Program-made: the position numbers and the translations under genes | NCBI RefSeq assembly: GCF_007989085.1 | Contig: NZ_BJVJ01000023.1 | Location: 1 to 64,000, forward strand | DNA from: Pseudonocardia sulfidoxydans NBRC 16205 | GTDB lineage: Bacteria; Actinomycetota; Actinomycetes; Mycobacteriales; Pseudonocardiaceae | Reading direction: 5' to 3' | Length of the DNA stretch: 64,000 bases | Notes under the pieces: generated by a model | What the model was told of the DNA's origin: nothing | Databases searched by the model: none | What the model saw: only the letters and a program-made list of their open reading frames with translations | Shown: in pieces, positions 18,192 through 27,083 of the stretch | Position numbering within the stretch: the first letter of the stretch is position 1 | How the letters are laid out: each line of letters starts with the position of its first letter

Positions 18192-19568
18192 TCAGCCGGC
18201 CGGGTCTGCGTGCTGCAGCTGCTCCACCGGGTTGGTGGCCTCCCGGCGGCTGTTGACCAGGCCGAGCGGGCCGACCGCGACGGCGGCGAGGGCAACGGGG
18301 ACCGCTGCGACGGCGATGACGCTCGTCGCGGCGAGCCCGGAGGCGAGCAGTGCACCACCGAGGGTCGGACCGAGGATCGAGCCGAGCCGGCCGAAGCCCG
18401 TGGCCCAGCCCACCCCCGTGCCGCGGGCGGACGTCGGGTACATCGATGCCGCGGCGGCGCTCAATCCGCCCTGGCAGCCGATCACGCCGAAGCCCGCGAA
18501 GAAGATGGCCACGAACAGGATCGCCGGCTGGTCGGTGGTCAGGGACGCCACCACGGCGAACACCGCGGCGCCGAGGTAGCCGATCGCCAGCGTCCGACTG
18601 GAGTGGGCGCGCCGGTCGACGAGCAGCCCGAGCACGATGGCCCCGACGAAGCCGCCGAGGGTGAACGTCGCCGTCGCAGCGGTCGCCATCTGCGGCGAGA
18701 GCCCGGCCTGGCCGAAGAGCACCGGCAGCCAGCTGAGCAGCAGGTACACGGCGAGGAAGTTCATGAAGAACGCGATCCAGACCAGGGTGGTGGCCATCGC
18801 ACGGCGCTCGGTGAACAGGGTCGCCACGGGCGATCGGTGCGCCCGCACCTCGGGGAGCATCAACGTGGCCTTCTCGTCGGTCATCGCCTGTGGGGCGACC
18901 CGCCTGAGCAGGGTGCGGGCCCGGTCGTGGCGGCCGGACGCGATGAGGAACCGGATCGAGTCAGGCAGTCCCGGGAGCATCCAGGCGACCAGCACGATGG
19001 GAAGTGCGCCGCCGACGACGAAGATCGAACGCCAACCCAGGGAGGGCAGCATCGCCGTGGCGAGCAGGCCGCCGACGAACGACCCGAGTCCGAGTGCCCC
19101 CACGAGAACCATGATCACCGTCGACCGGATTCGGGCAGGTGTGTACTCCGCGACGAGGGCGACCTGGACGGCGATGGTTCCGCCCATCCCGATGCCGGCG
19201 ACGAACCTCAGGGCCGCCAGGGTCTCGACGTTGTTGCCGAAGACCGCGATCAGCAGGGTGAAGACTCCGAACAGTGCCGTGCCGGCGAGCACGACCCTCC
19301 TGCGCCCCACCCGATCTGCGATGAGGCCGAACGCGCCGCTGCCCAGGAACATCCCGAGCAGTCCGACGGTGAAGACCACCGACAGACCTGCCGGTCCGAG
19401 ACCGAACTCCTGAGCCACCTTCGGAGCCGCATAGCCCATCGCCTGGGAGTCGAACCCCTCGAGCAGGGCGAGGCAGAAGCAGATTGCCGCCACCCGCTTC
19501 TGCAGCGGCGACCACGGGGACTCGTCGATGATCGTCGCGGCGTTGATGACTGGAGGACTGGAATCCAT
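18192..19568 (-). CDS. MFS transporter, aromatic acid:H+ symporter type
   Basis: A 458-residue inner-membrane carrier with 12 predicted helices. The first-helix motif LALLEGFDSQAMGYAAP and the loop motif FGLIADRVGRRRVVLAG resemble PcaK/BenK-type aromatic acid symporters. AAAGGAGC lies six bases before the ATG at 19568. It heads the operon with the hydrolase, extradiol dioxygenase, FAH protein and thioredoxin, so it probably imports the pathway substrate. The AraC gene upstream and the inverted repeat at 19651-19667 may control it. Confidence 0.9.
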   Translation of the reverse strand: MDSSPPVINAATIIDESPWSPLQKRVAAICFCLALLEGFDSQAMGYAAPKVAQEFGLGPAGLSVVFTVGLLGMFLGSGAFGLIADRVGRRRVVLAGTALFGVFTLLIAVFGNNVETLAALRFVAGIGMGGTIAVQVALVAEYTPARIRSTVIMVLVGALGLGSFVGGLLATAMLPSLGWRSIFVVGGALPIVLVAWMLPGLPDSIRFLIASGRHDRARTLLRRVAPQAMTDEKATLMLPEVRAHRSPVATLFTERRAMATTLVWIAFFMNFLAVYLLLSWLPVLFGQAGLSPQMATAATATFTLGGFVGAIVLGLLVDRRAHSSRTLAIGYLGAAVFAVVASLTTDQPAILFVAIFFAGFGVIGCQGGLSAAAASMYPTSARGTGVGWATGFGRLGSILGPTLGGALLASGLAATSVIAVAAVPVALAAVAVGPLGLVNSRREATNPVEQLQHADPAG

Positions 19569-19650
19569 GTCGTGCTCCTTTGCACATCGCATTCCCGACC
19601 CGGCGGAAGAGACGGCCCGACGGCTCCGTGGCGGAACGCCACCGCTATGC

Positions 19651-19667
19651 GTCCTAATTAGCAGGAC
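19651..19667. promoter_or_regulatory. Inverted repeat GTCCT-N7-AGGAC upstream of the aromatic operon
   Basis: GTCCTAATTAGCAGGAC lies in the AT-rich spot about 85 bases before the MFS start. Its first part resembles the GTCCTGATTAT element upstream of the PrdB-like/LigM-like operon, suggesting a shared regulator. The remaining 257-base gap holds no gene. Confidence 0.45.
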
Positions 19668-19825
19668 TCATGTCTCATCAAACAGAACGGTTTCACCTTT
19701 GCGGCCGCCAGTCAAGCAGTCAGTCGTCGCTCAGGGACGGTTCACCTGCAGGTCAGGAGGCACGACCGCGCGAGGACGACGGACCGGGGTGGCTGCGGCT
19801 CCCGGCACCGACCCGCGGCCGTCCG

Positions 19826-20875
19826 TCAGCCGCATCGGAGGGTGCTGGAGGGTGGGACACCGAAGGTCTGCCGGTAGCGAGCCGCGAACCGACCCGCGTG
19901 TCCGAATCCCCAGCGCATGGCCACCCCGGTCACCGTGACTCCGTCGGCGGGGTCGGCAGCCTGCAGCTCGAGGTGCGCCTTCTGCATGCGCTGCCGTTGC
20001 ATGTAGGCGTAGGGGCTGACCGACATCGCCTTGCGAAATGCCATCTCGAGCGTGCGGGTGGTGACGCCGGAGCGACGCGCCAGCTCGGCGACGGTGAGCA
20101 CGGCGCTCGTCTCCCCCTCGATGAGGTCGACCGCGGTCCGGACGCCGACGCAGCCGCGTCGCCTGGCTGCGCTCCTGATCTCGTCACGATGGTTGTGTTC
20201 CAGGCTCAGCAGCGCAGCACCGGCCGCGTGATCGGCGAGGTGACGCAGAACGTGGCGGGGTACCGCCTCCGGGTGCGCGTACTGGCCGAACACGGTGGCG
20301 AGGAGTTGCGCCGCCCCGTACACCGACACCCCTGCCCGCAGATCGACGACCGGGCCGGCGAACCGCAACGGCAGGTCCTCGGGGGCGTCGGGCGCGAGGG
20401 TCCGCATGGCTCGACGCAGCGTGCGGACATCGAGGCGAAGCGAGAACACCTCGCTGCCGGGGGCCCACCGCATGTGCACGTGTCGCCCGGGTGGCAGGAC
20501 CGCGAGCGCGCGACCCGCCACGACGACGTGCCGCCGCCCACGGTGTTCGAGTTCGAGCTCGCCTGTGATCGGCGCGAGAACGGCGAGGTACTCCTGCTGC
20601 GGCGCGCGCTCGATCGTCACCTCGCACCCGTACCTCACGTGGCACACCGTCGCGCCGTCCGCGTCCGCCACCTGGGCCAGCGCCGAGAACTCGGACGTGT
20701 CACGGACACGGAGCCGGTGCGGTGACAGGAACGACACGGAGCCGAGCTGGGCCTCCTCCGGACTCCGGGTCCGGAATCGCTCGTAGGCCCGGAGCTCGTC
20801 GGAGACCGAGGGCAGGTACGCGCCGATCGCACTGTCTGCCTGCACGCCCGGCTCCGCCGTTGCACTCATCCGCAT
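19826..20875 (-). CDS. AraC-family transcriptional regulator
   Basis: A 349-residue regulator. Residues about 30-210 form a sensor domain of the AraC-binding-like type (LAVLAPITGELELEHRG). The C-terminal part has two helix-turn-helix units (VAELARRSGVTTRTLEMAFRK and GVAMRWGFGHAGRFAARYR). AAGGGG precedes the ATG at 20875; an in-frame ATG two codons later is an alternative. It lies upstream of the MFS/dioxygenase operon on the same strand, its most likely target. The direct-repeat elements at 13966 and 19651 fit an AraC-type dimer. Confidence 0.9.
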   Translation of the reverse strand: MRMSATAEPGVQADSAIGAYLPSVSDELRAYERFRTRSPEEAQLGSVSFLSPHRLRVRDTSEFSALAQVADADGATVCHVRYGCEVTIERAPQQEYLAVLAPITGELELEHRGRRHVVVAGRALAVLPPGRHVHMRWAPGSEVFSLRLDVRTLRRAMRTLAPDAPEDLPLRFAGPVVDLRAGVSVYGAAQLLATVFGQYAHPEAVPRHVLRHLADHAAGAALLSLEHNHRDEIRSAARRRGCVGVRTAVDLIEGETSAVLTVAELARRSGVTTRTLEMAFRKAMSVSPYAYMQRQRMQKAHLELQAADPADGVTVTGVAMRWGFGHAGRFAARYRQTFGVPPSSTLRCG

Positions 20876-21505
20876 CCCAACCCCTTCGGCGCGTCGGCGT
20901 GACCGAGTCGACGATCTTGGTGACCGTCGTCCCTGGACGGTCCGGCCGTTGTTGCAGCGACGCCCCGGCCGCGATGCGCGCGCCGGAACCGCCGGTGGTG
21001 GACTGACGACGGCGGGGCGGGGCCTGGTCGCGGTCGGCGGGGTGCAGCAGCTGTCCCGGACCGGCTCGACGACCGCGCGCATCGAGCGTCGTCCCTACGG
21101 ATCGATCATGGCTCTCGCGACCTCGCCTGTAGTCCTGAATTGTGAAACAGTTGCTTGACAAACAGGAAATCCCATACTGCGGCGACCGGGTCGCGCGTGT
21201 CAAGCACGCGTCATGAGGTCGCCGCGCCCGCGACCTCGCGGGCCACATCGCCCGGCGGCACTGCCGGCGCGGGGACGGCCCACGACGTCGCCGGACACGT
21301 CCAGGGCTCCGACGTCGGCACCGGGGACCGGGCACGGGGAATGCCGCCGCGCGTTTCGCGGATTCGTGTACCGATCGGTCTAACACCTGCGGCCCGGCGC
21401 CCTATACTCCTTGCGTCAGCGACGAGGAGTGCTGAGCAGAGCCGGGCGTGTGCTCATGCCGGGCGGCCGGGCCGGGCACGATGTTCTCCTCACCGAGGAG
21501 GGGGC
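20876..21505. other. 630-base gene-free region with regulatory-looking elements
   Basis: No frame here looks like a gene. An AT-rich spot at 21130-21178 contains GTCCTGAATT (21132), similar to the elements at 13966 and 19651, and may belong to the AraC promoter. CGCGTG-N5-CACGCG (21194-21210) is an inverted repeat. TATACT at 21403-21408 resembles a -10 box for the rightward PucR operon and is followed by ACTCCT-N13-AGGAGT (21406-21430). Confidence 0.45.
21367..21382. promoter_or_regulatory. CCGATCGG-centred palindrome upstream of the PucR operon
   Basis: TGTACCGATCGGTCTA matches TGTACCGATCGGTACA at 14 of 16 bases. It lies about 20 bases before the TATACT candidate -10 box, a position suited to repression. 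Similar sites occur at 28740 and 40984. Confidence 0.5.
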
Positions 21506-21655
21506 ATGGGTGCAGAGGCGTTCGCCGGACCGGCGCACGGTGCCGGGGACGGCCGCGATCTGCGGGCCCTTGCCCGGGTGAACGGGCTGCGCGAGGCGGC
21601 GTGTCGCGCGGGTCGGGCGGCGGCACCGACCCCGGCCCGGGGGCGTGCCCGCTGA
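21506..21655 (+). CDS. Small 49-residue ORF coupled to the PucR gene
   Basis: An Ala/Arg-rich 49-residue frame starting at an ATG preceded by a strong GAGGAG-type ribosome site. Its TGA overlaps the PucR ATG (TGATG). The PucR start has no good site of its own, so translation of this ORF may deliver ribosomes to it. I recognise no family. Composition is typical of high-GC open frames, so it may act only as a leader. Confidence 0.45.
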   Translation: MGAEAFAGPAHGAGDGRDLRALARVNGLREAACRAGRAAAPTPARGRAR

Positions 21656-22866
21656 TGGACATCGACCACGTCGACGACCTGTTCGACGTCGCGGACGCGG
21701 TGGCCAGGATCGTCGGCGGGCCCGTCGTGATCGAGGACCTCGACTTCCGGGTGCTCGCGTACTCCACCGTGGCCGGGCAGCCCAACGACGAAGCGCGACG
21801 CTCGGCGATACTCCACCGGCGCACCCCTGATCGTTGGCTGCGCTGGATGGAGGAGTCCGGGGTCCGCGCCAAACTCCTCAGCAGCGAGGAGATCGTGCAG
21901 CTGGAGTTCCCCTGGGCGACGTTCCTCCCGCGCTACATCCAGCCGATCCGCGCCGCCGACACCCTCGTGGGCTACCTCTGGGTCATGCAGGGCGACGTCG
22001 ACCTGGCGCCGGACTTCGCGCGCCTCGCCAAGGACTTCGCGTCCGCGCTGGCACCCGAACTGGCCAGGCGCAGCCGCGCACTCACCGAGAACCCGGGCGG
22101 ACAGGTACTGCGCCAGTACCTCGGCGGCGGGCTCGCCCCGTCCCGATTCGCGGAGATCATGGGTGTCGCGGAGGACTCGGCGGTGGCGGTGGTCGCCATC
22201 GAGGTCGAGGCGGCGACGCCGGAGGCCGTCGTTCTGCGGAGCCGGGCGATGCGCATCCTCGCGATGCACATGCAGGTTCACGGCCCGCCGTCGCTGGTGG
22301 GCAACGTCGACCAACAGCTCTATCTCCTGCAGACGATGCCGAACCCCGGGCACGTGCTCGACCTCGACAGCCTGCTCCGCCAGGTCGTGGCCCATCTCGA
22401 GCGTTCGCTGCGAACCCGCGTCCTCGCCGCGGCAGGCGGCGTCCACCAGGGGCTGGACAACGCAGGCGCATCACGGCAGGAGGCCGACCTCGCGCTGATG
22501 GCGTTGAAGAGCGAGCCGGGCGGCGACACCATCGGCTGCTTCTCCGCGATGCGCTACCGCATCGTTCTCCACCAGCTCCGGGCCCACCTCCGTGCGAACC
22601 CGCACCTGGTCCGTGGCGTCACCGACCAGCTCGCCGACCACGACCGTCGGCACGGAACCGAGTACGTCGCCACGCTCGATGCCTATCTCCGGTCCTTCGG
22701 TGACATCCGGGAGGCGGCGGCCCGTCTCCACATCCATCCGAACTCGCTGCGCTACCGCGTGCGGCGGCTCTCCGAGCTGGGCGGGCTCGACCTGGAGGAC
22801 CCCGAGGTGAGGCTCGTGCTGCAACTCATCCTGCTGGCCGAGGGCAGCCCTGGTCCGATCGGCTGA
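21655..22866 (+). CDS. PucR/CdaR-family transcriptional regulator
   Basis: A 403-residue regulator with an N-terminal sensor region (about 1-150; PVVIEDLDFRVLAYST), a central GGDEF-like domain and a C-terminal PucR helix-turn-helix with AAARLHIHPNSLRYRVRRLSEL. The family activates or represses catabolic operons in response to small metabolites. The start is taken at the ATG overlapping the small upstream ORF. The quinone-reductase/hydratase operon begins 100 bases downstream on the same strand and is its likely target. Confidence 0.88.
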   Translation: MDIDHVDDLFDVADAVARIVGGPVVIEDLDFRVLAYSTVAGQPNDEARRSAILHRRTPDRWLRWMEESGVRAKLLSSEEIVQLEFPWATFLPRYIQPIRAADTLVGYLWVMQGDVDLAPDFARLAKDFASALAPELARRSRALTENPGGQVLRQYLGGGLAPSRFAEIMGVAEDSAVAVVAIEVEAATPEAVVLRSRAMRILAMHMQVHGPPSLVGNVDQQLYLLQTMPNPGHVLDLDSLLRQVVAHLERSLRTRVLAAAGGVHQGLDNAGASRQEADLALMALKSEPGGDTIGCFSAMRYRIVLHQLRAHLRANPHLVRGVTDQLADHDRRHGTEYVATLDAYLRSFGDIREAAARLHIHPNSLRYRVRRLSELGGLDLEDPEVRLVLQLILLAEGSPGPIG

Positions 22867-22965
22867 ACCGGGGGCCGGAAGTTCGTGCGCTGCGACGGAG
22901 ATCCGGGGGCGGCCCGCGCCCCATCATCGGTTGCGCCACGCCGCCGACGAACCCGGAGTTCTCCT

Positions 22966-23943
22966 GTGCAGAACGAGATCCGCAGCTTGCAGGTCGTCGA
23001 CCTGATCGGGCCCGATGGTCTACGGCTTCGTGCGGCGCCGCGCCCCGGGCCGGGCGACGGCGACGTGGTCGTCGACGTCCGCGCGGCCGGTGTCACCTTC
23101 CCCGACCTGCTGCTGACCCGGGGTCTCTACCAGCAGCGGCCGGACCTTCCTTTCGCTCCCGGGCTCGAGGTCGCCGGCGTGGTCGCCACAGCCGCCGCGG
23201 ACAGCGGGTTCGCCGCCGGGGACCGCGTGATCGCCTACACCGGAACCGGGGGCTACGCGGAGGCCGTGGCCGTGCCGGCCCACCACGTCGTGCCGCTCTC
23301 ACCGGACACGGACTTCGTCGTCGGCGTCACCCTGATGGTCAACTACCAGACCGCCTACTTCTGCCTCGTCGAACGTGGCCGGCTCTCGGCGGGCGAGACG
23401 ATCGTGGTGCACGGGGCCGGCGGTGGCGTGGGTACTGCGGCGATCCAGGTCGCCCTCGGGGTGGGGGCCCGGGTGATCGCCGTCGTGAGCGACGACGCCA
23501 AGGAGGAGGTCGCGCGCCGGGCAGGCGCGACCGAGGTCCTGCGGACGTCGTCGTGGCAGTCGGAGATCGGTGAGCTGACCGACGGCGGACCTGCTGTCGT
23601 CTATGACCCCGTGGGCGGCGCCCGGTTCGAGGAGAGCGTCCGCGTGCTGCGTCCGGGCGGCCGCATCCTGGTCATCGGGTTCGCCAGTGGCTCCATCCCG
23701 CAGATCGCGGGCAACCGGCTGCTGCTGCGCAACATCGAGGTGGTCGGCGGCGCGTGGGGCCATTTCATCCCGCACGATCCGGGGATGCCGCGGCGCGTCG
23801 GCGCCGCGCTCGACACGATGCTCGCGTCCGGGGTGGTCCGGCCCCTGGTCGAGGCCGTGTACCCGCTGGCCGACGGTGCCGCCGCCCTGCGCGACATGGA
23901 AGCACGGCGCACCCGCGGCAAGTCGGTCCTGGTGGTCGGGTGA
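22966..23943 (+). CDS. NADPH:quinone reductase-type medium-chain dehydrogenase
   Basis: A 325-residue zinc-free medium-chain dehydrogenase/reductase with an N-terminal GroES-like domain (GVTFPDLLLTRGLYQ, FAPGLEVAGVV) and a nucleotide motif VVHGAGGGVGTAAIQVA. No structural-zinc cysteines are seen. Such enzymes reduce quinones or enoyl/enone compounds with NADPH. GGAG lies seven bases before the GTG start. Its stop overlaps the next gene's GTG. With two hot-dog hydratases it forms a three-gene operon that could process an unsaturated acyl intermediate. Confidence 0.88.
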   Translation: MQNEIRSLQVVDLIGPDGLRLRAAPRPGPGDGDVVVDVRAAGVTFPDLLLTRGLYQQRPDLPFAPGLEVAGVVATAAADSGFAAGDRVIAYTGTGGYAEAVAVPAHHVVPLSPDTDFVVGVTLMVNYQTAYFCLVERGRLSAGETIVVHGAGGGVGTAAIQVALGVGARVIAVVSDDAKEEVARRAGATEVLRTSSWQSEIGELTDGGPAVVYDPVGGARFEESVRVLRPGGRILVIGFASGSIPQIAGNRLLLRNIEVVGGAWGHFIPHDPGMPRRVGAALDTMLASGVVRPLVEAVYPLADGAAALRDMEARRTRGKSVLVVG

Positions 23944-24395
23944 GCACCGAACCCGATTGCCGCGTGGGCCTCGAGGTCGCGCCCTGGTCCTACCAGGTGG
24001 GCCGGGAGAAGATTCGCGAGTTCGCGCGGGTGCTGGGCCATCGCGAGGCCTGGTACTACGACCGGGAGGCGGCCAGGGCGGCCGGTTTCCGTGACGTGGT
24101 CGCACCGCCGCTGTTCGCCGTGGTGTACGGCCGGTGGATGGAGCCGCTGATCATGGAGCCGGCGCTCGGCGTGGACTACCGCCGGATGCTGCACGGCGCG
24201 CAGGAGTTCAGCTTCGGCGCGCCGGTGTGCTCCGGCGACGTCGTGACGACGACGGCCCGTTTGGACGGCGTTTCCACGAAGAAGGACCTGACGTTCTTCG
24301 AGCTGTCCTCGGTCTCGCTGGTGCAGTCCGAGGCCGGCACAGCACTGGCCTCGGAGGGTCGCTGGACGATGATCGTCCGGGGTGGCCGGGAATGA
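23940..24395 (+). CDS. FAS1-type (HadA-like) hot-dog dehydratase domain protein
   Basis: A 151-residue hot-dog protein resembling the N-terminal half of MaoC/HadA dehydratases (KIREFARVLGHREAWYYD, then VAPPLFAVVYGRW). The family usually lacks the catalytic Asp/His and pairs with a MaoC-like partner to hydrate enoyl-CoA or enoyl-ACP. Its GTG overlaps the preceding stop (GTGA), and its own stop overlaps the next ATG (ATGA). This fits a heterodimer with the following gene. Confidence 0.85.
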   Translation: MSTEPDCRVGLEVAPWSYQVGREKIREFARVLGHREAWYYDREAARAAGFRDVVAPPLFAVVYGRWMEPLIMEPALGVDYRRMLHGAQEFSFGAPVCSGDVVTTTARLDGVSTKKDLTFFELSSVSLVQSEAGTALASEGRWTMIVRGGRE

Positions 24396-24805
24396 GCAGG
24401 GCCATGGCGAACGAGCACTTCCACGCGGTCGTGACGCCCGACCGCTACTTCCCGCACCGCTACGCCGGTGCCGCCGAGGACTTCAACCCGCTCCACATCG
24501 ACGCCGAGGCCGCTGCGAGCGTGGGGCTGCCGGGCAACATCCTGCACGGGTTGTCCACGCTGGGGCTGGCCGCGCGGCTGTGCCTGGAACAGGTCGGCGG
24601 GGATCCGCGCGCGTTGGCACGGATCTCGGTGCAGTTCCGCGGCGTCGGGGTGCCCGAGGAGGAGATCGAGTTCTCGGGCACCGTCGCCGTGTCCGCCGGA
24701 GCGACGTCCGTGCACTTCACCGCCTCTCAGGGTGATCGCACGGTGCTGCGAGACGGCGTCGCCGAGCTCCGCGACGACGCCACCGCCGCGGACCCGCCCC
24801 GGTAG
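24392..24805 (+). CDS. MaoC-like hot-dog dehydratase
   Basis: A 137-residue MaoC-family protein with the hydratase motif DFNPLHIDAEAAASVGLPG, which supplies the catalytic Asp and His, followed by LHGLSTLGLAAR. It probably forms a heterodimer with the preceding FAS1-type subunit and hydrates trans-2-enoyl-CoA to the (R)-3-hydroxy form. The overlapping start/stop fits fixed stoichiometry. The acyl substrate is unknown. Confidence 0.88.
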   Translation: MSRAMANEHFHAVVTPDRYFPHRYAGAAEDFNPLHIDAEAAASVGLPGNILHGLSTLGLAARLCLEQVGGDPRALARISVQFRGVGVPEEEIEFSGTVAVSAGATSVHFTASQGDRTVLRDGVAELRDDATAADPPR

Positions 24806-24838
24806 GGCCGGCGGGGCCGCGGCCGGAGTCGGCGAGGG

Positions 24839-26005
24839 TCAGCCGGCGGGGGCGGGACCCGCCACCGCGGCGCCCGATGCGATGACCGCCTCGAGCTCCT
24901 CGTGGGAGTATCCCCAGTCGGCGAGCACGTCGCGGGTGTGCTGGCCGGGGCTGCACGGTGGGGACTGGATGGCTCCAGGGGTACGGCTGAAGCGCGGCAC
25001 GGGCGCCGGCTGCAGCTGGCCGAAGTCGTCGACGTAGGTGCCGCGCTCCGCGAGGTGCGGGTGCTTGCACGCCTCGTCGAACCCGAGGACCGGTGCGAAG
25101 CACACGTCGGTGCCTTCCAGCACCTCGCACCACTCGTCCCGGGTGCGTTCGGAGAAGATCCCGGCGAGCCGGGAGTGCAGCTCCGGCCATCGGCGACGGT
25201 CGTCCTGGGGCCACTCGGCGGCGTCGAGGCCGAGCTTGTCGAGCAGCAGGGCGTAGAACTGCGGCTCGATGGATCCGATGGTGACGTACCGGCCGTCCGC
25301 GGTCTCGTACGAGTCGTAGTACGGGGCTCCGCCGTCGAGGAAGTTGCTCTCGCGTTCGGGCACCCAGACACCCATGTTGGCGAATCCGACAATGCTGGTG
25401 GCGAGCGCCGCGACTCCGTCGGTCATCGCGACGTCGAGCACCTGTCCCAGCCCGGACCGGTCACGCTCGACCAGCGCCGCGGCGACGCCGAACGCCAGCA
25501 GCATCCCGCCACCGCCGAAGTCGCCGACCAGGTTGAGGGCTGGCGGCGGGGGGCTGCCGCGCCGGCCCATCGCCGCCAGGGGTCCGGCCAGGGCGACGTA
25601 GTTGAGATCGTGGCCGGCCACGGTGGCGAGTGGGCCGGTCTGGCCCCAGCCCGTCATCCGGGCGTACACCAACCCCGGGTTACGCGATGTCGCTGTCTCC
25701 GGCCCGATGCCGAGCCGCTCCGTGACGCCCGGGCGGAAGGGGTCGAGCAGGACGTCGGCGCGGTCGATCAACCGCAGCGCAACCGCCACGCCGTCGGGAG
25801 ACTTCAGATCGAGGGCTATCGAGCGACGACCCCGCAGCAGCAGGTCGTGTTCGTGCTGCTGGTGTTCGCCGAGGGGTCCACGCGGCGGTCGGTCGATGCG
25901 TACGACCTCGGCCCCGAGGTCGGCCATCATCATGGCGGCGAAGGGGCCGGGGCCGATGCCGCCCAGTTCGACGACCCGGATTCCTGCGAGCGGTCCCGCG
26001 TTCAT
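24839..26005 (-). CDS. Family III CoA-transferase (alpha-methylacyl-CoA racemase-like)
   Basis: A 388-residue family III protein beginning PLAGIRVVELGGIGPGPFAAMMMADLGAEVVRI, shown here only as the family N-terminus. It has the catalytic-Asp block GHDLNYVALAG and the AMACR-type YDSYETADGRYVTIGSIEPQ segment. It would epimerise 2-methylacyl-CoA or transfer CoA between acids. AGGAG precedes the ATG at 26005. It is the last gene of an operon after the acyl-CoA synthetase and luciferase-like gene. With those it suggests branched-chain, steroid-side-chain or terpenoid acid breakdown. Confidence 0.87.
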   Translation of the reverse strand: MNAGPLAGIRVVELGGIGPGPFAAMMMADLGAEVVRIDRPPRGPLGEHQQHEHDLLLRGRRSIALDLKSPDGVAVALRLIDRADVLLDPFRPGVTERLGIGPETATSRNPGLVYARMTGWGQTGPLATVAGHDLNYVALAGPLAAMGRRGSPPPPALNLVGDFGGGGMLLAFGVAAALVERDRSGLGQVLDVAMTDGVAALATSIVGFANMGVWVPERESNFLDGGAPYYDSYETADGRYVTIGSIEPQFYALLLDKLGLDAAEWPQDDRRRWPELHSRLAGIFSERTRDEWCEVLEGTDVCFAPVLGFDEACKHPHLAERGTYVDDFGQLQPAPVPRFSRTPGAIQSPPCSPGQHTRDVLADWGYSHEELEAVIASGAAVAGPAPAG

Positions 26006-26069
26006 CGCTCTCCTGTTCGATGTACCGGTTGACGCGGTGTGCGCCACCGGCGAAGGCGTCCGTCGTCCG

Positions 26070-27083
26070 TCATCGGGCGAGGTTCGCGGCCAGGCGGAAG
26101 GACTCCTGTACCTCGGCCTCGTCCATCCGGAACGGGATGAGGTGCAGGACCGGGACGCCGGGGTAGGCGGCGTAGCGGTTCAGCTGGTCACGACATTCGG
26201 CGACGGTTCCCGCGATCGCGAACCGGTCGATCATCTCGTCGGTGACCACACGCTCGGCCCGGTCCATCTCCTTCTGCCGCACGAGCCCCGCGATCGTGTC
26301 GGCCTCGGTGGCGAAGCCCTCCTCGGAGTACACCGCCCGGTAGTGGGGGTACTGGGTGAGGTAGACGAGGCTGCGCCTGGCCATTGCCCGGGCCCGGTCG
26401 GAGTCGGTCGACACGCAGCAGGCGAGGTAGTACCAGATCGTCAGGTCCTCGAGTGTGCGGCCGCGGCGGGCGGCCCCACGCTCGAGGCGGGCGACGGTCT
26501 GCTCCATCGTCCGTTCCGAGTGCAGCGCGCCGACCACCACGCCGTCGGCGACCTCTCCGGCCAGCGTCTGCATCGCGGGGCCGACCGCAGCCAGATGTAC
26601 CGGCACCCGCACCGCGGCGTCGGCGAACGGAAGCTGGTACCGCTTGACGGAGAAGATCTCGCCCGAGTAGGTGAACGGCCCGGCTTCCGGCGAGGCGAGC
26701 ACACCCCGGACGATGTCGGCGAACTCGCGGGCGCGGCGCAACGGCCTGTCGTAGGGGACGCCGAACCAGCGCTCGACGACGAAGGAGGCGCCGAGGCCCA
26801 GACCGAGGCTGAACCGCCCGGGCCCCAGTTCCGCGAGCTGCGCCGCCTGCTGGGCGACCACCACCGGGTTCACCGGATAGATCTGGGAGATGGCGGAACC
26901 CACCCCGATGGTGGACGAGCCGAGCAGCGCTGCGGTCATGGGCACGACCGGTTCGCGCCAGGCTTCGCCGAAGAACACGTGGTCGACGCCGCCTGCTTCG
27001 AGGGTGCGGACGAGGTCGACCTGAACGGCGAGCGGGGTGGACGCGAACACGAAGGACGCGGCGAGTCTCGGCACGTCAGGCAC
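26070..27083 (-). CDS. LLM-class (luciferase-like) flavin or F420 oxidoreductase
   Basis: A 337-residue luciferase-like TIM-barrel protein (VDHVFFGEAW, a GVGSAISQIYPVNPVVVAQ block and FSLGLGLGASFVVERWFG). Members use FMN or F420; the region before the barrel end does not settle which. The start is ambiguous: GTG at 27083 overlaps the synthetase stop by eight bases, and GTG at 27074 sits just after it. The gene lies between the acyl-CoA synthetase and CoA-transferase genes and probably oxidises or reduces a pathway intermediate. Confidence 0.85.
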   Translation of the reverse strand: MPDVPRLAASFVFASTPLAVQVDLVRTLEAGGVDHVFFGEAWREPVVPMTAALLGSSTIGVGSAISQIYPVNPVVVAQQAAQLAELGPGRFSLGLGLGASFVVERWFGVPYDRPLRRAREFADIVRGVLASPEAGPFTYSGEIFSVKRYQLPFADAAVRVPVHLAAVGPAMQTLAGEVADGVVVGALHSERTMEQTVARLERGAARRGRTLEDLTIWYYLACCVSTDSDRARAMARRSLVYLTQYPHYRAVYSEEGFATEADTIAGLVRQKEMDRAERVVTDEMIDRFAIAGTVAECRDQLNRYAAYPGVPVLHLIPFRMDEAEVQESFRLAANLAR

